Positions 17,099 through 24,908 of a stretch of DNA of 64,000 nucleotides are shown here, piece after piece. The notes beneath the pieces are model-generated. The model was not told where the DNA came from and did no database searches. It worked only from the letters and a program-made list of their open reading frames with translations. Numbering within the stretch: position 1 is the stretch's first letter; each line of letters begins with the position of its first letter. This DNA comes from CAIYRG01 sp964446945 (lineage in GTDB: Bacteria; Pseudomonadota; Alphaproteobacteria; Micropepsales; Micropepsaceae), in the NCBI GenBank assembly GCA_964446945.1, contig CAYUQO010000021.1, forward strand, positions 1 to 64,000. The letters are read 5' to 3'. Both the position numbers and the translations under genes were made by a program.

Positions 17099-17494
17099 AT
17101 GAAGCTTCGTGCGATTGCGTTTGCGCTGGCCGGTCTTCCGCTGCTCGCGGCACCGGCGCTGGCGCATCATTCCTTTGCCATGTTCGATCCGGATCAGTTG
17201 ATCACCAAGCCGGGCGTGGTGAAGGAGTTCGAGTGGACCAATCCGCATGTCTGGCTGCATGTGCTCGCGCCCGACGCCAGTGGCAAACCGGTCGAATGGT
17301 CGTTCGAGATGCAGGCGACCGCACAGGCGAGCTCGGGCGGCTGGAAGCCAGACACCGTCAAGCCCGGCGACAAAGTGACTGTGGAATTTCATCCGCTCAA
17401 GGACGGATCGCGCGGCGGCGAGCTGGTTGCCGCGACCCTGTCCGACGGACGGCGCCTCGGTTCGTCGGCGACGAGACCGGCTCCGGCGCGGTGA
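17099..17494 (+). CDS. DUF6152 family secreted protein, copy 1 of 4
   Basis: 131 residues. The signal peptide ends in APALA, and the predicted mature chain starts with His23-His24 (HHSFAMFDPDQLITK). Conserved blocks shared by all four copies are VKEFEWTNPHVWLHV, EWSFEMQ, GWKPDTVKPGDKVTVEFHPLKDGSRGG. The function is unknown. I chose ATG 17099 because the signal peptide then begins correctly and GGGGAGAA lies upstream. It is the most divergent copy in its C-terminal tail (SSATRPAPAR). It heads four tandem plus-strand genes. Confidence 0.85.
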   Translation: MKLRAIAFALAGLPLLAAPALAHHSFAMFDPDQLITKPGVVKEFEWTNPHVWLHVLAPDASGKPVEWSFEMQATAQASSGGWKPDTVKPGDKVTVEFHPLKDGSRGGELVAATLSDGRRLGSSATRPAPAR

Positions 17495-17525
17495 TGTGAT
17501 GATTTCAATCGTGGGAGAGAGACGC

Positions 17526-17918
17526 ATGAACTTCAAATCGCTTGCACTCGCCGGGATCGCGCTTGCAGTCGCAACACCGGCGCTGGCCCATCATTCCTTC
17601 GCGATGTTTGACGCCCAGAAGAACATCACAGTCACCGGCGTGGTGAAGGAACTGGAATGGACCAATCCGCATGTCTGGATCCATGTCATGGCGCCGGACG
17701 ATAAGGGCGTTGCCCGCGAATGGGGCTTCGAGATGCAGGCGATCCAGCAGGATATGGCCGGCGGCTGGCGTCCGGACTCGGTGAAGCCGGGCGACAAAGT
17801 CTCGATTGAATTTCATCCGCTGAAGGATGGCACCCGCGGCGGTCAGCTCGTCTCGGCGATTCTGGCCAATGGTACGAAGCTCGGCGGACCGGTGCGCCGG
17901 CCTGGCGCGCAAAACTAG
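17526..17918 (+). CDS. DUF6152 family secreted protein, copy 2 of 4
   Basis: 130 residues starting MNFKSLALAGIALAVATPALA at 17526 with GGGAGAGAGACGC upstream. The predicted mature N-terminus is again HHSFAMFD, then VTGVVKELEWTNPHVWIHVMAPDD, FEMQAIQQD and GDKVSIEFHPLKDGTRGGQL. It lies 31 bases after copy 1. Strong residue identity between copies over the whole mature domain shows tandem duplication. Confidence 0.87.
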   Translation: MNFKSLALAGIALAVATPALAHHSFAMFDAQKNITVTGVVKELEWTNPHVWIHVMAPDDKGVAREWGFEMQAIQQDMAGGWRPDSVKPGDKVSIEFHPLKDGTRGGQLVSAILANGTKLGGPVRRPGAQN

Positions 17919-17987
17919 CCCCGGCCTATTCCGGGTTCAATCTTGCGGCCGGACATGGATGGCGTCCGGATTTGTGGAGGCGCATGG

Positions 17988-18401
17988 ATGAAAGCCGCTG
18001 TTGTGCCGGTGATGGCTCTGCTGGTGGCAGCACCTGTCACCGCATTCGCGCATCATTCATTCGCGATGTTCAATCGCGACCAGACCATGTCGGTGACCGG
18101 CATGGTGAAGGACTATGAATGGTCCAATCCGCATGTCTGGATTCATCTGCTGGTCACGGATGACAAAGGCGTGCCGCGCGAATGGGGATTCGAGATGCAG
18201 TCGATTGCCCAGGATTCGCGGGCCGGCTGGCGTCCCGACAGCGTCAAGCCGGGCGACAAGATCACGGTGGAATTCCATCCGCTAAAGGACGGATCGCGCG
18301 GCGGCCAACTCGCAAGCGCCGTTCTGGCCAATGGCACGCGGCTGGGGCCGCCGCCGGCCGATGGTTTCCTCAGTCAGAAAGCCGGGGATGGCGGCATCTG
18401 A
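17988..18401 (+). CDS. DUF6152 family secreted protein, copy 3 of 4
   Basis: 137 residues starting MKAAVVPVMALLVAAPVTAFA with a predicted mature start HHSFAMFNRDQTMSV. It keeps KDYEWSNPHVWIHLL, EWGFEMQSIAQD and ITVEFHPLKDGSRGGQL. The C-terminus has a copy-specific extension (PPADGFLSQKAGDGGI). GTGGAGGCGC upstream of 17988 is a good ribosome site, so I reject the longer frame from 17943. Confidence 0.87.
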   Translation: MKAAVVPVMALLVAAPVTAFAHHSFAMFNRDQTMSVTGMVKDYEWSNPHVWIHLLVTDDKGVPREWGFEMQSIAQDSRAGWRPDSVKPGDKITVEFHPLKDGSRGGQLASAVLANGTRLGPPPADGFLSQKAGDGGI

Positions 18402-18411
18402 ATAACGGAGC

Positions 18412-18834
18412 ATGAACATGAAATCGCGGATTTGCGTCATGGCGGCATTGCTGGTTCCGGTCTTTGCCGCGCCGGCTGACGCGCATCATTCCTTTGCGAT
18501 GTTCGACCGCGAAAAGGCGGTCAGCATGACGGGCATCGTTAAGGAATATGAATGGACCAATCCGCATGTCTGGATTCACATGATGGCGCCCGATGCGGCA
18601 GGCACTCCGCGCGAATGGTCGTTCGAAATGCAGTCGGTGCAGCAGGATTCCTATGCCGGCTGGAAGCCCGACAGCGTGAAACCGGGCGACCGGGTAACGA
18701 TCGAGTTCCACCCGTTGAAGGACGGTTCGCGCGGCGGACAGTTAATGAGTGCAACGCTGGCGAATGGTCAGCATCTCGGCCCGCCGGCCAATCCTGCGCT
18801 CGTGTTCCCGCGTCCACCTGCGACGCAGCAGTAA
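18412..18834 (+). CDS. DUF6152 family secreted protein, copy 4 of 4
   Basis: 140 residues with signal peptide ending APADA and mature start HHSFAMFDREKAVSM. Shared blocks are VKEYEWTNPHVWIHMM, EWSFEMQSVQQD and VTIEFHPLKDGSRGGQL. It follows copy 3 by 10 bases, so copies 3 and 4 are almost certainly co-transcribed. Either of the first two Met codons (MNMKSR) could initiate. Confidence 0.87.
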   Translation: MNMKSRICVMAALLVPVFAAPADAHHSFAMFDREKAVSMTGIVKEYEWTNPHVWIHMMAPDAAGTPREWSFEMQSVQQDSYAGWKPDSVKPGDRVTIEFHPLKDGSRGGQLMSATLANGQHLGPPANPALVFPRPPATQQ

Positions 18835-18946
18835 AGTTTTTATCAACAGCTTTTCGCTTTTGTCGCGGCGCGTTTGCTGCGTCTTTGCCTTTTTTTAAGG
18901 GCCAACCGGCTAGCGTCTTCGGCGAAAGATATTTGGCCGGAGTGCA

Positions 18947-19234
18947 ATGGCGAGGCAGAACGAAGCCCACCAACGCCAGGTTGTCAGTTATGTCGTCGGA
19001 CCGGACGGCAATCCGCTGACTATGTCGGACTTGCCGCCGCCGAACACGAAGCGGTGGGTGATCCGCCGCAAGGCGGCCGTGGTGGTCGCGGTCAGGGCGG
19101 GTTTGCTCACGCTGGATGAAGCGTGCCGGCGCTATCGGCTGACGGTCGAGGAATTTCTCGCCTGGCAGCGCGCGATCGAGAGCTTCGGCCCCCCGGGCCT
19201 GCGCGCGACGCGCATTCAACAATATCGGTTTTAA
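18947..19234 (+). CDS. sciP: CtrA inhibitor SciP (DUF1153)
   Basis: 95 residues matching SciP/DUF1153: YVVGPDGNPLTMSDLPPPN, TKRWVIRRKAAVVVAVRAGL and LDEACRRYRLTVEEFLAWQRAI, the helix-turn-helix, then LRATRIQQYRF. In Caulobacter SciP binds DNA and blocks CtrA-dependent transcription during the cell cycle. Its presence supports an alphaproteobacterial source. It stands alone on the plus strand after the DUF6152 cluster. Confidence 0.93.
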   Translation: MARQNEAHQRQVVSYVVGPDGNPLTMSDLPPPNTKRWVIRRKAAVVVAVRAGLLTLDEACRRYRLTVEEFLAWQRAIESFGPPGLRATRIQQYRF

Positions 19235-19267
19235 ACGGAGTCCTGCCGCTGCTGCTCCGGATCGGAC

Positions 19268-19440
19268 GACAGTCGCAGAGATTCAATAGCCTCCGCCTGG
19301 TGGGGAGGCACGCGAATTTTCAGTTCGGAAAATTCACGGGTGGGGGGAGTTTCATCGCACACACCCCCACCCGATCCTCCTTCGCCGCGAAGCGGCTTCG
19401 GAGGATCGACCTCTCCGCAAGGTGGAGGTAGGGGCGCCTT
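19268..19440. repeat. Palindromic intergenic repeat
   Basis: The gap between sciP and the PrpD-like gene contains CCTGGTGGGGAGGCACGCG, AATTTTCAGTTCGGAAAATTC (a hairpin), GGGTGGGGGG facing CACCCCCACCC, and a second dyad CCTCCTTCGCCGCGAAGCGGCTTCGGAGG. The block order matches the elements near 15340 and 63622. Confidence 0.6.
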
Positions 19441-19508
19441 ATCTGGCTTCATGCATTTTGCGCTAAATCCGCTATTTTGCCGGAACGGCAAAAGTGGCGG
19501 AGGACAGC

Positions 19509-20996
19509 ATGGCTGCGAATGACACGTTCGCGCGGCGCGCATTCCTGAAAACAGCGGCAATGGGTGCGGGCGCGATCGGCTTCGCGCCGGAATGGAGTCC
19601 GCAAGCCAAAGCTGCCGAGACCGGCAAGCACGCGACGGATGGCCGGCAGACGGTCACGCTCGCCAATTATGCCGCGGCATTGCGTTACGAAGATCTTCCG
19701 GCATCGGTGGTGCGCCGGACCAAAGACTGCATCACCGATACGGTGGCGGCGATTTTGTATGGCGAGAAGCTGCCGTGGAGCCGCATCATCATCGCGCATG
19801 CACAGCGCACCGGTCCCGGCGGCAAAAGCCAGATCCTCAGTGCGGGTGGCGCTCCGGTGCAGGCGCCGTTGGCCGCGCTTGCGCATGGCGCCATGGCGCA
19901 TGCTTTCGAACTGGACAACCTGACCGATCCCGATTCAGGTTCGCATCCGGGTGCGACGATGTTCTCATCCGCGCTTGCGGTCGCGCAGGAACATGGCGGC
20001 AGCGGGCGCGATCTGATCACCGCCATGGCTGCGGGCGGCGAGGTGATGATCCGGATTGGATCGGCGGGGAAGGACACGATCGAGCCGCATGGATTCCACG
20101 CCCCCGGAGCCACGGGCCCATTCGGCGCCGCGATTGCGTCGGGGAAAATCCGGAAATTCGACACCGGCAAAATCCGTAACGCGATGGGTATTGCGGGATC
20201 GCTTGGCGGTGGTCTGATGGAATTCGCTCACGCGCCCGACGGCGCCATGGTCAAGAAACTGCATCTCGGACGCGCCGCGGAATCGGGCGTGCTCGCCGCC
20301 AGTCTGGCGGACGGCGGATTCACCGGCCCGTCCACGGTGGTCGAAGGACCTGAAGGCTGGCTGCACGGATTTTCCAACGAATGGGACACGGACATCCTGA
20401 CCCGCGGCCTGGGGCAGGATCATCTGATGCTGCACATCATGCTGAAGCGCTTTGCCTGCCACATCACGGCGCACCGGCCGGTGGAGGCGATGCTGGATTT
20501 GCGGCGCGACAACCGTTTCTCACCCGATGACGTGCAGTCGATCGTGATCGTCGGAAACCGCAGGATGGCGACCACCAACAATATTCCGGTGCCGGCGGAT
20601 GCGCTGCTGGCGCAGTACAGCATTCCGTTCTGCGTGGCGCTGTCGCTGTACCGCAATCCGGTCGATCCGGATTCGTTTGACGATCAGGTGCACCGGGATG
20701 AGCGCATTCTCGCCATGGCATCGAAGGTGAAGATGGAGATCGTCGATGGTCAGCCCAATGACGATCTCGCCAGCACGGTTTCGCTGGTGCTGAAGGACGG
20801 ACGCAAGCTGACGCGCCGCGCCACCGAATTTTCCGGCACTCCGGCCAATCCGCTGGACGAAGCGGGCCTGCGCGAGAAATTCATGCTGTTGGCGAAGCGA
20901 TATCCGGCGCCTGCGATGGGCCGCCTGTTCGACCGGCTGCAGACCATCGAGTCCGAGCCGAATCTGGACTGGCTTTCGGTCTCCAATCCAGCGTAA
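19509..20996 (+). CDS. MmgE/PrpD family protein with TAT signal
   Basis: 495 residues. The N-terminus MAANDTFARRAFLKTAAMGAGAIGF carries a twin-arginine motif (RRAFLK), so the protein is probably exported folded. The remainder matches the MmgE/PrpD (2-methylcitrate dehydratase-like) fold: VTLANYAAALRYEDLP, HGAMAHAFELDNLTDP, HPGATMFSSALAVAQEHG, HGFHAPGATGPFGAAIASG and KRFACHITAHRPVEAML. I start at ATG 19509, which has GGCGGAGGA upstream, rather than GTG 19494. Substrate unknown; no propionate genes are adjacent, so a 2-methylcitrate role is unlikely. Confidence 0.85.
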   Translation: MAANDTFARRAFLKTAAMGAGAIGFAPEWSPQAKAAETGKHATDGRQTVTLANYAAALRYEDLPASVVRRTKDCITDTVAAILYGEKLPWSRIIIAHAQRTGPGGKSQILSAGGAPVQAPLAALAHGAMAHAFELDNLTDPDSGSHPGATMFSSALAVAQEHGGSGRDLITAMAAGGEVMIRIGSAGKDTIEPHGFHAPGATGPFGAAIASGKIRKFDTGKIRNAMGIAGSLGGGLMEFAHAPDGAMVKKLHLGRAAESGVLAASLADGGFTGPSTVVEGPEGWLHGFSNEWDTDILTRGLGQDHLMLHIMLKRFACHITAHRPVEAMLDLRRDNRFSPDDVQSIVIVGNRRMATTNNIPVPADALLAQYSIPFCVALSLYRNPVDPDSFDDQVHRDERILAMASKVKMEIVDGQPNDDLASTVSLVLKDGRKLTRRATEFSGTPANPLDEAGLREKFMLLAKRYPAPAMGRLFDRLQTIESEPNLDWLSVSNPA

Positions 20997-21011
20997 GCGG
21001 CACGAGATATT

Positions 21012-21140
21012 TTATCTCCGCGGCTGTCTGCGGTTGCGGGTGCGCACACGCACCGGCACACGCTTGCGCGAATCCACTCCGTACCGCGCGGCGAAAAGCG
21101 AAAAGCCGACGAGAAAAAGGCACACATCCAGTAGCATCAT
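21012..21140 (-). CDS. Possible small membrane protein (42 aa)
   Basis: A short minus-strand frame gives MMLLDVCLFLVGFSLFAARYG followed by a strongly basic tail rich in Arg (VRVRTRNRRQPRR). One membrane helix plus a positively charged cytoplasmic tail is a plausible micro-protein, but there is no family evidence. It is convergent with the PrpD-like gene. Confidence 0.35.
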   Translation of the reverse strand: MMLLDVCLFLVGFSLFAARYGVDSRKRVPVRVRTRNRRQPRR

Positions 21141-21265
21141 GCGGACCTATCCATTGGACTCTCGAGTCGTTAACGGAACTCACCGAACCTGGGTTTCACG
21201 GATGGCCAGGAGCGTCGGGCAATCCTGCAGGCCCGGTCTGGCAAGCTATTGAAAATGTGACTTCG

Positions 21266-21320
21266 GCCCCGTGGCGGATTGGCAGACGCAACGGACTTAA
21301 AAACCGGCTTCCCCGCCGGT
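21266..21320 (+). tRNA. tRNA-Leu(UAA) remnant (non-functional 5' half)
   Basis: GTGGCGGATTGGCAGACGC continues as AACGGACTTAAAA, which matches the D arm and anticodon arm of the intact tRNA-Leu(UAA) 75 bases downstream, including 19 identical bases from AGACGC to TTAAAA. It then diverges into an unrelated hairpin (ACCGGC-TTCCCC-GCCGGT) with no T arm and no acceptor complement. I read it as a truncated duplicate. Confidence 0.5.
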
Positions 21321-21340
21321 ATACAGAACAGGCACGCCGT

Positions 21341-21428
21341 GCGGGCGTGGCGAAATGGTAGACGCAACGGACTTAAAATCCGTAGGGGCGAAAGTCCTGT
21401 GCCGGTTCAAGTCCGGCCGCCCGCACCA
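21341..21428 (+). tRNA. tRNA-Leu (anticodon UAA)
   Basis: Complete class II tRNA. Acceptor GCGGGCG pairs with CGCCCGC, D arm TGGCGAAATGGTAGACGC, anticodon arm ACGGA-CTTAAAA-TCCGT with TAA anticodon, a long variable arm (AGGGGCGAAAGTCCT), T arm GCCGGTTCAAGTCCGGC, discriminator A and encoded CCA. It reads UUA/UUG leucine codons. Confidence 0.97.
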
Positions 21429-21438
21429 TTCAATCGCC

Positions 21439-22227
21439 TCAAAGCGGGAATTCGTATTCGAGGATGATTTTCGCGGTACCTGACGGCGATGACGGCGTCA
21501 GTCCGAACAGGTAACCGACGTCGTATCCGAGATCGCCGGGAATAAAGCCGAGACGGAATTTGCCGGCGAATCCGGGGCCGATGAGATGCTGCTGTGCGCC
21601 GGGATTGAAGTGGCTGATTGGTCCAAAATCCCCGAAGGCTTCGATCGCCGGCTGGAATTGCGGGAACAAGCGCCAGCGCGTTTCCCAGCGATAGGCGACG
21701 CCGACACCCGGCGCGGTGATATTAGGCCCGAGTTGCCGGGTCAGGACGACATTCAAGTCGATCGTGGTCGGACCGAAGTCATGTTCGAGCAACGGGCCGA
21801 ATGCGAGTTCGTCAGAATCCGTTTTGCGATTTGCCACCCGTTCGTATTCGGCGATCAGGCCGAGATTGGCCCAATATTCGCCGGGCTCGGTGAGCTGGAA
21901 AACCGATTCCCATTCGGTGCCATCGAAATGGGTTGTGTTTCCCGGCCCCGGATCGCGCGCGAACTGGCCATAGGCTTCGACAAACCACCAGTCGGTGAGG
22001 CCGTATCCGAAGGAGAATTTTTGCGACTGTGCATTGTCCTTGCCAGGATCGGAATCGAATGTCCGCGCGCCACGATATTCGATTTCGGCAATTCCGGCGC
22101 CGTCGAGGATCGGCGAATAAACATAAAGTTCGCCGATATCGGCTTTGACCGGCAATGCTTGTCCCGCCAGGCACAGAGCAACCCCTGCGCCGAGAATCCA
22201 TTTCCCCGTACGCTGATACAACGTCAT
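21439..22227 (-). CDS. Predicted outer-membrane beta-barrel protein
   Basis: 262 residues with a signal peptide (AGVALCLAGQALPVKA) and alternating amphipathic strands ending in an aromatic-rich, phenylalanine-containing C-terminus (AKIILEYEFPL), typical of outer-membrane barrels. Segments such as FSFGYGLTDWWFVEAYGQFARD and GVGVAYRWETRWRLFPQFQPAIEAF fit beta strands. It lies 23 bases after the cupredoxin and EfeU genes on the same strand, so it is probably the outer-membrane partner of that uptake system. The substrate is not demonstrated. Confidence 0.65.
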   Translation of the reverse strand: MTLYQRTGKWILGAGVALCLAGQALPVKADIGELYVYSPILDGAGIAEIEYRGARTFDSDPGKDNAQSQKFSFGYGLTDWWFVEAYGQFARDPGPGNTTHFDGTEWESVFQLTEPGEYWANLGLIAEYERVANRKTDSDELAFGPLLEHDFGPTTIDLNVVLTRQLGPNITAPGVGVAYRWETRWRLFPQFQPAIEAFGDFGPISHFNPGAQQHLIGPGFAGKFRLGFIPGDLGYDVGYLFGLTPSSPSGTAKIILEYEFPL

Positions 22228-22250
22228 CCCCTGCGAATTACATTTGAAAA

Positions 22251-22568
22251 TTACTTGGCGACGATCACACCCTTGGCAGTGTCCTGATGAAAATCGCCAA
22301 AGAACGGATATTCTCCGCGATCGAGTGGCCCCAGGAACACGGGAATCTCCTTGCCCGGCGGCACGACCTTTTCACGGTTGAGCTGAAAACTTTCGAACTC
22401 CTCCGCAGTCGGATCATTGTTCCGGACCATCAGCTTGAATTTCACGCCGGCCGGGACTTCGAGCCGCTCGGGCTGAAATTTGTGGTCCTTGATGATCAGT
22501 TGCGGATCATCGGCATTGGCCGAGGAGGCGAGCAGCGAGATCGTCAATGCCAGCAGAACTGCACGCAT
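22251..22568 (-). CDS. Periplasmic cupredoxin-domain protein (EfeO N-domain-like)
   Basis: 105 residues: signal peptide MRAVLLALTISLLASSANA, then a small cupredoxin fold (LIIKDHKFQPERLEVPAGVK, VRNNDPTAEEFESFQLNREKVVPPG, YPFFGDFHQDTAKGVIVAK). Related domains occur alone or fused to EfeO next to Ftr1/EfeU permeases and supply iron or oxidise Fe(II). I chose ATG 22568, 2 bases after the efeU stop, because the signal peptide starts there; the longer frame lies inside efeU. The Cys/Met copper ligands of classical cupredoxins are absent. Confidence 0.8.
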   Translation of the reverse strand: MRAVLLALTISLLASSANADDPQLIIKDHKFQPERLEVPAGVKFKLMVRNNDPTAEEFESFQLNREKVVPPGKEIPVFLGPLDRGEYPFFGDFHQDTAKGVIVAK

Positions 22569-22570
22569 AC

Positions 22571-23431
22571 TCAACTCCGGGCCGCGACTTTTGATTCGGT
22601 CAGTGGGGACGGAGCCTTGGGTTTTGGCTTTTCGTCCGGCGCCAATCTGCCGAGCGTGACGATCAAAGCGAGAGTTGCAAGCCAGGCTGCGATCTGAACC
22701 CCGGACGGTTCCGCCGAATAACCGATCAGCGCATGCAGCGCACGGCCGAGCCAGCTGTCGTCCGGCAAAATGAAGGATGTGTTCCACAGCCGCTCACCCC
22801 ATGACGGGATCACGTCGGCGCCGGCGAGAACCGCGGCGGCCTGCCCGGCCATTCCGGCTGCGAGCAGCGCAATCATGCCATTGGTGACGCTGAAGAGGTG
22901 GCGCATCGGAATCGCCACAAGGCCGCGATACAGCGCGTAGGAGACGAGGGCGGCCAGCACGACACCGACGGCACCGCCTGCGAACATCGCACCCGCGCTA
23001 TCATGCGATGAGGCCGCGATGCCGTAGAGGAACAGCACCACTTCGGAACCTTCGCGCATCACCGCGAGGCCAACCACCGCCGCCAGCGCAAACAGCGATT
23101 TGTCGCCCTTCACCGCGGCGCGTCCGAATTCCTTGATCTCGGATGCCAGCTTGCGGCCGTGGCGCGACATCCAGGTGGTGTGGAAGGTGAGCATCACGAC
23201 GGCGGCGAGCAGAATGCCGGCCGTGAACAGTTCCTGGCCAATGCCTTCCGCGGCTTCGGCGATCATATCGGCGAAACCCGCGACCACTGCCGCGCCCGCC
23301 ACACCGGCGGCGATGCCGCCCATAATGGCCAATGTCCGCCCAGCCAGACCCTCGGTCGCAGCCATGACAATGCCGACGACGAGGCCGGCTTCCAGCATCT
23401 CACGGAACACGATCAACAGGCTGGCAAGCAT
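22571..23431 (-). CDS. efeU: FTR1-family high-affinity iron permease EfeU
   Basis: 286 residues with about seven membrane helices and both REXXE iron-binding motifs: REMLE (residues 10-14) in helix 1 and REGSE (126-130) in helix 4. EfeU imports iron from the periplasm. It is the first gene of an apparent three-gene operon, efeU-cupredoxin-barrel. The canonical EfeB haem peroxidase is not nearby. Confidence 0.9.
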   Translation of the reverse strand: MLASLLIVFREMLEAGLVVGIVMAATEGLAGRTLAIMGGIAAGVAGAAVVAGFADMIAEAAEGIGQELFTAGILLAAVVMLTFHTTWMSRHGRKLASEIKEFGRAAVKGDKSLFALAAVVGLAVMREGSEVVLFLYGIAASSHDSAGAMFAGGAVGVVLAALVSYALYRGLVAIPMRHLFSVTNGMIALLAAGMAGQAAAVLAGADVIPSWGERLWNTSFILPDDSWLGRALHALIGYSAEPSGVQIAAWLATLALIVTLGRLAPDEKPKPKAPSPLTESKVAARS

Positions 23432-23646
23432 TTCGCGGGTACTTGGTTACGGGTTTCCTCAATGGCCAATTGCGAGCCATTCTCAAAAGACAAAATACTG
23501 CAAGTCAGTCGCAACTGCAATGCCGAGTTTGGCGCCAAGCTGACGCAGGGGCAGCTTGCGCTTCGCCCCGGCCGCTCGCGCTCTTTTGCGCGCCTTGTCA
23601 TGATCAGGGGCTACAAATCTTGACAATACGTATATAGCCGTACGCC

Positions 23647-24528
23647 ATGGTTATAATCCTGGTGCTCATCTTCGCATCCGTAGCGCTCGTGGCGGCGGCA
23701 TTTGTCGTGGTCCCCGCGATGGCGACTGGCGGAGCCGGGTTGAAGCGAGCCGGTTACCCGGCCATTGCCGGCCTCGCCACGGTGGCGATCGGGCTTGGCG
23801 TTTACGGTTTCCTCGGTCAACCGAAACTGGCGCTGAATTCGCTGACCGGCCCGTCGAAGACCGATTACCCCTCGCTGGTCGCCATGCTGGCCCAACGTAT
23901 GCCCAACCGCCCCGGCGACGTGCAGGGATGGACGCTGCTTGGCCAGGGTTATTTGACGCTCGGCAATCCCGATCAGGCGCAGAAGGCGCTGGGTCATGCG
24001 GTCGAGGCGGAAAAGGCGGAGCAGGGCGGAGCGGATCCGCAATTGCTGTCGACCTATGGCGAAGCGATCACCGAAGCCTCCGGACAGGTCAGCAAGGAAG
24101 CCGAGGACGTGTTCAAGCAGGTGCTGGCGCAGGACCCGAGGAATCTGGTCGCGCGCTACTACACCGGCCTGGCTCTGGCCACTCGCGGCGACAAGGCCCA
24201 GGCTTTGCAATTGTGGGAAGGCGTGCTGGCCGATGCGCCGGCGAATACGCCGTGGCGGGGAGCGTTGGTCGATCAGGTCGCGGCGCTGAAGGCGAGCGCC
24301 GGGGGCGCGGCGCCCAATCCCGAAGCCATGGTCGAGCAGCTTGCCAGCCGCCTGCAATCGAGTCCGAACGATCTGAATGGCTGGATGATGCTGATCCGCG
24401 CCTATTCTGTTCTCGGCAACAAGGACAAGGCCGCACAGGCTCTAACAACAGCCCGTGGCGTATTCGCAAACCAGCCGGACGCACAGGCCGAATTGGCGCG
24501 CGAAGCCTCGCAATATCAACTGAACTGA
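23647..24528 (+). CDS. ccmI: CcmI/CycH-like TPR protein of cytochrome c maturation
   Basis: 293 residues: an N-terminal membrane helix (VIILVLIFASVALVAAAFVVV), a second hydrophobic segment (YPAIAGLATVAIGLGVYGFL) and TPR repeats (VQGWTLLGQGYLTLGNPDQAQKAL, NLVARYYTGLALATRGDKAQALQLW, LNGWMMLIRAYSVLGNKDKAAQAL). This is the CcmI layout, a chaperone presenting apocytochrome c for haem attachment. The extreme N-terminus is atypical and no other ccm genes are adjacent, so the call is by architecture. It could be a related TPR membrane protein. Confidence 0.7.
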   Translation: MVIILVLIFASVALVAAAFVVVPAMATGGAGLKRAGYPAIAGLATVAIGLGVYGFLGQPKLALNSLTGPSKTDYPSLVAMLAQRMPNRPGDVQGWTLLGQGYLTLGNPDQAQKALGHAVEAEKAEQGGADPQLLSTYGEAITEASGQVSKEAEDVFKQVLAQDPRNLVARYYTGLALATRGDKAQALQLWEGVLADAPANTPWRGALVDQVAALKASAGGAAPNPEAMVEQLASRLQSSPNDLNGWMMLIRAYSVLGNKDKAAQALTTARGVFANQPDAQAELAREASQYQLN

Positions 24529-24533
24529 TCAGA

Positions 24534-24806
24534 TTAGCGGCTGGCGACGCGGCCCTGCCAGACCGGCCAGCAATTGGTTTTGCCGGCGGCCTTGATCGAG
24601 CGATAGAGGCTGAGCTGGGCGTCTTCGGCGCTGGCGCCGTCGGCGCGTGACAGATAATCGCCGCCGGCCGCGCACCAGACATAGAATTCATGCGTGCCTT
24701 TGGCGAAGTAATCTGCGTCGCGGTTGGACGCGAAATTCCCGGCCGCGGCAACACCTGCCGCAGTGAACAAAAGCCCACCAATCAAAGCTGCAAGTACGCG
24801 CTTCAA
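24534..24806 (-). CDS. Small secreted hypothetical protein
   Basis: 90 residues with a signal peptide (MKRVLAALIGGLLFTAAGVAAAG) and a compact mature part with two cysteines (YVWCAAGG and KTNCWPVWQG) that could form a disulphide. It is convergent with the CcmI-like gene, 5 bases apart. No family recognised. Confidence 0.6.
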   Translation of the reverse strand: MKRVLAALIGGLLFTAAGVAAAGNFASNRDADYFAKGTHEFYVWCAAGGDYLSRADGASAEDAQLSLYRSIKAAGKTNCWPVWQGRVASR

Positions 24807-24908
24807 CCGGCTTCTCCCCTGTTACGCGGCAAAAGAGTCGCATACCGGCTGCGTTCCCACAACCGAAAATTTCGTGCTGTGCCAATTAGAAGCAATATTA
24901 GGGCGATT

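Noticed and set aside
21141..21260. Possible short gene between the small membrane ORF and the tRNA remnant
   Set aside because: No frame with a start, ribosome site and plausible composition was found.
23600..23646. TTGACA near 23616 as a -35 box for the CcmI-like gene
   Set aside because: The only TATA-like sequence follows after about 6 bases, far too close for a sigma-70 promoter.
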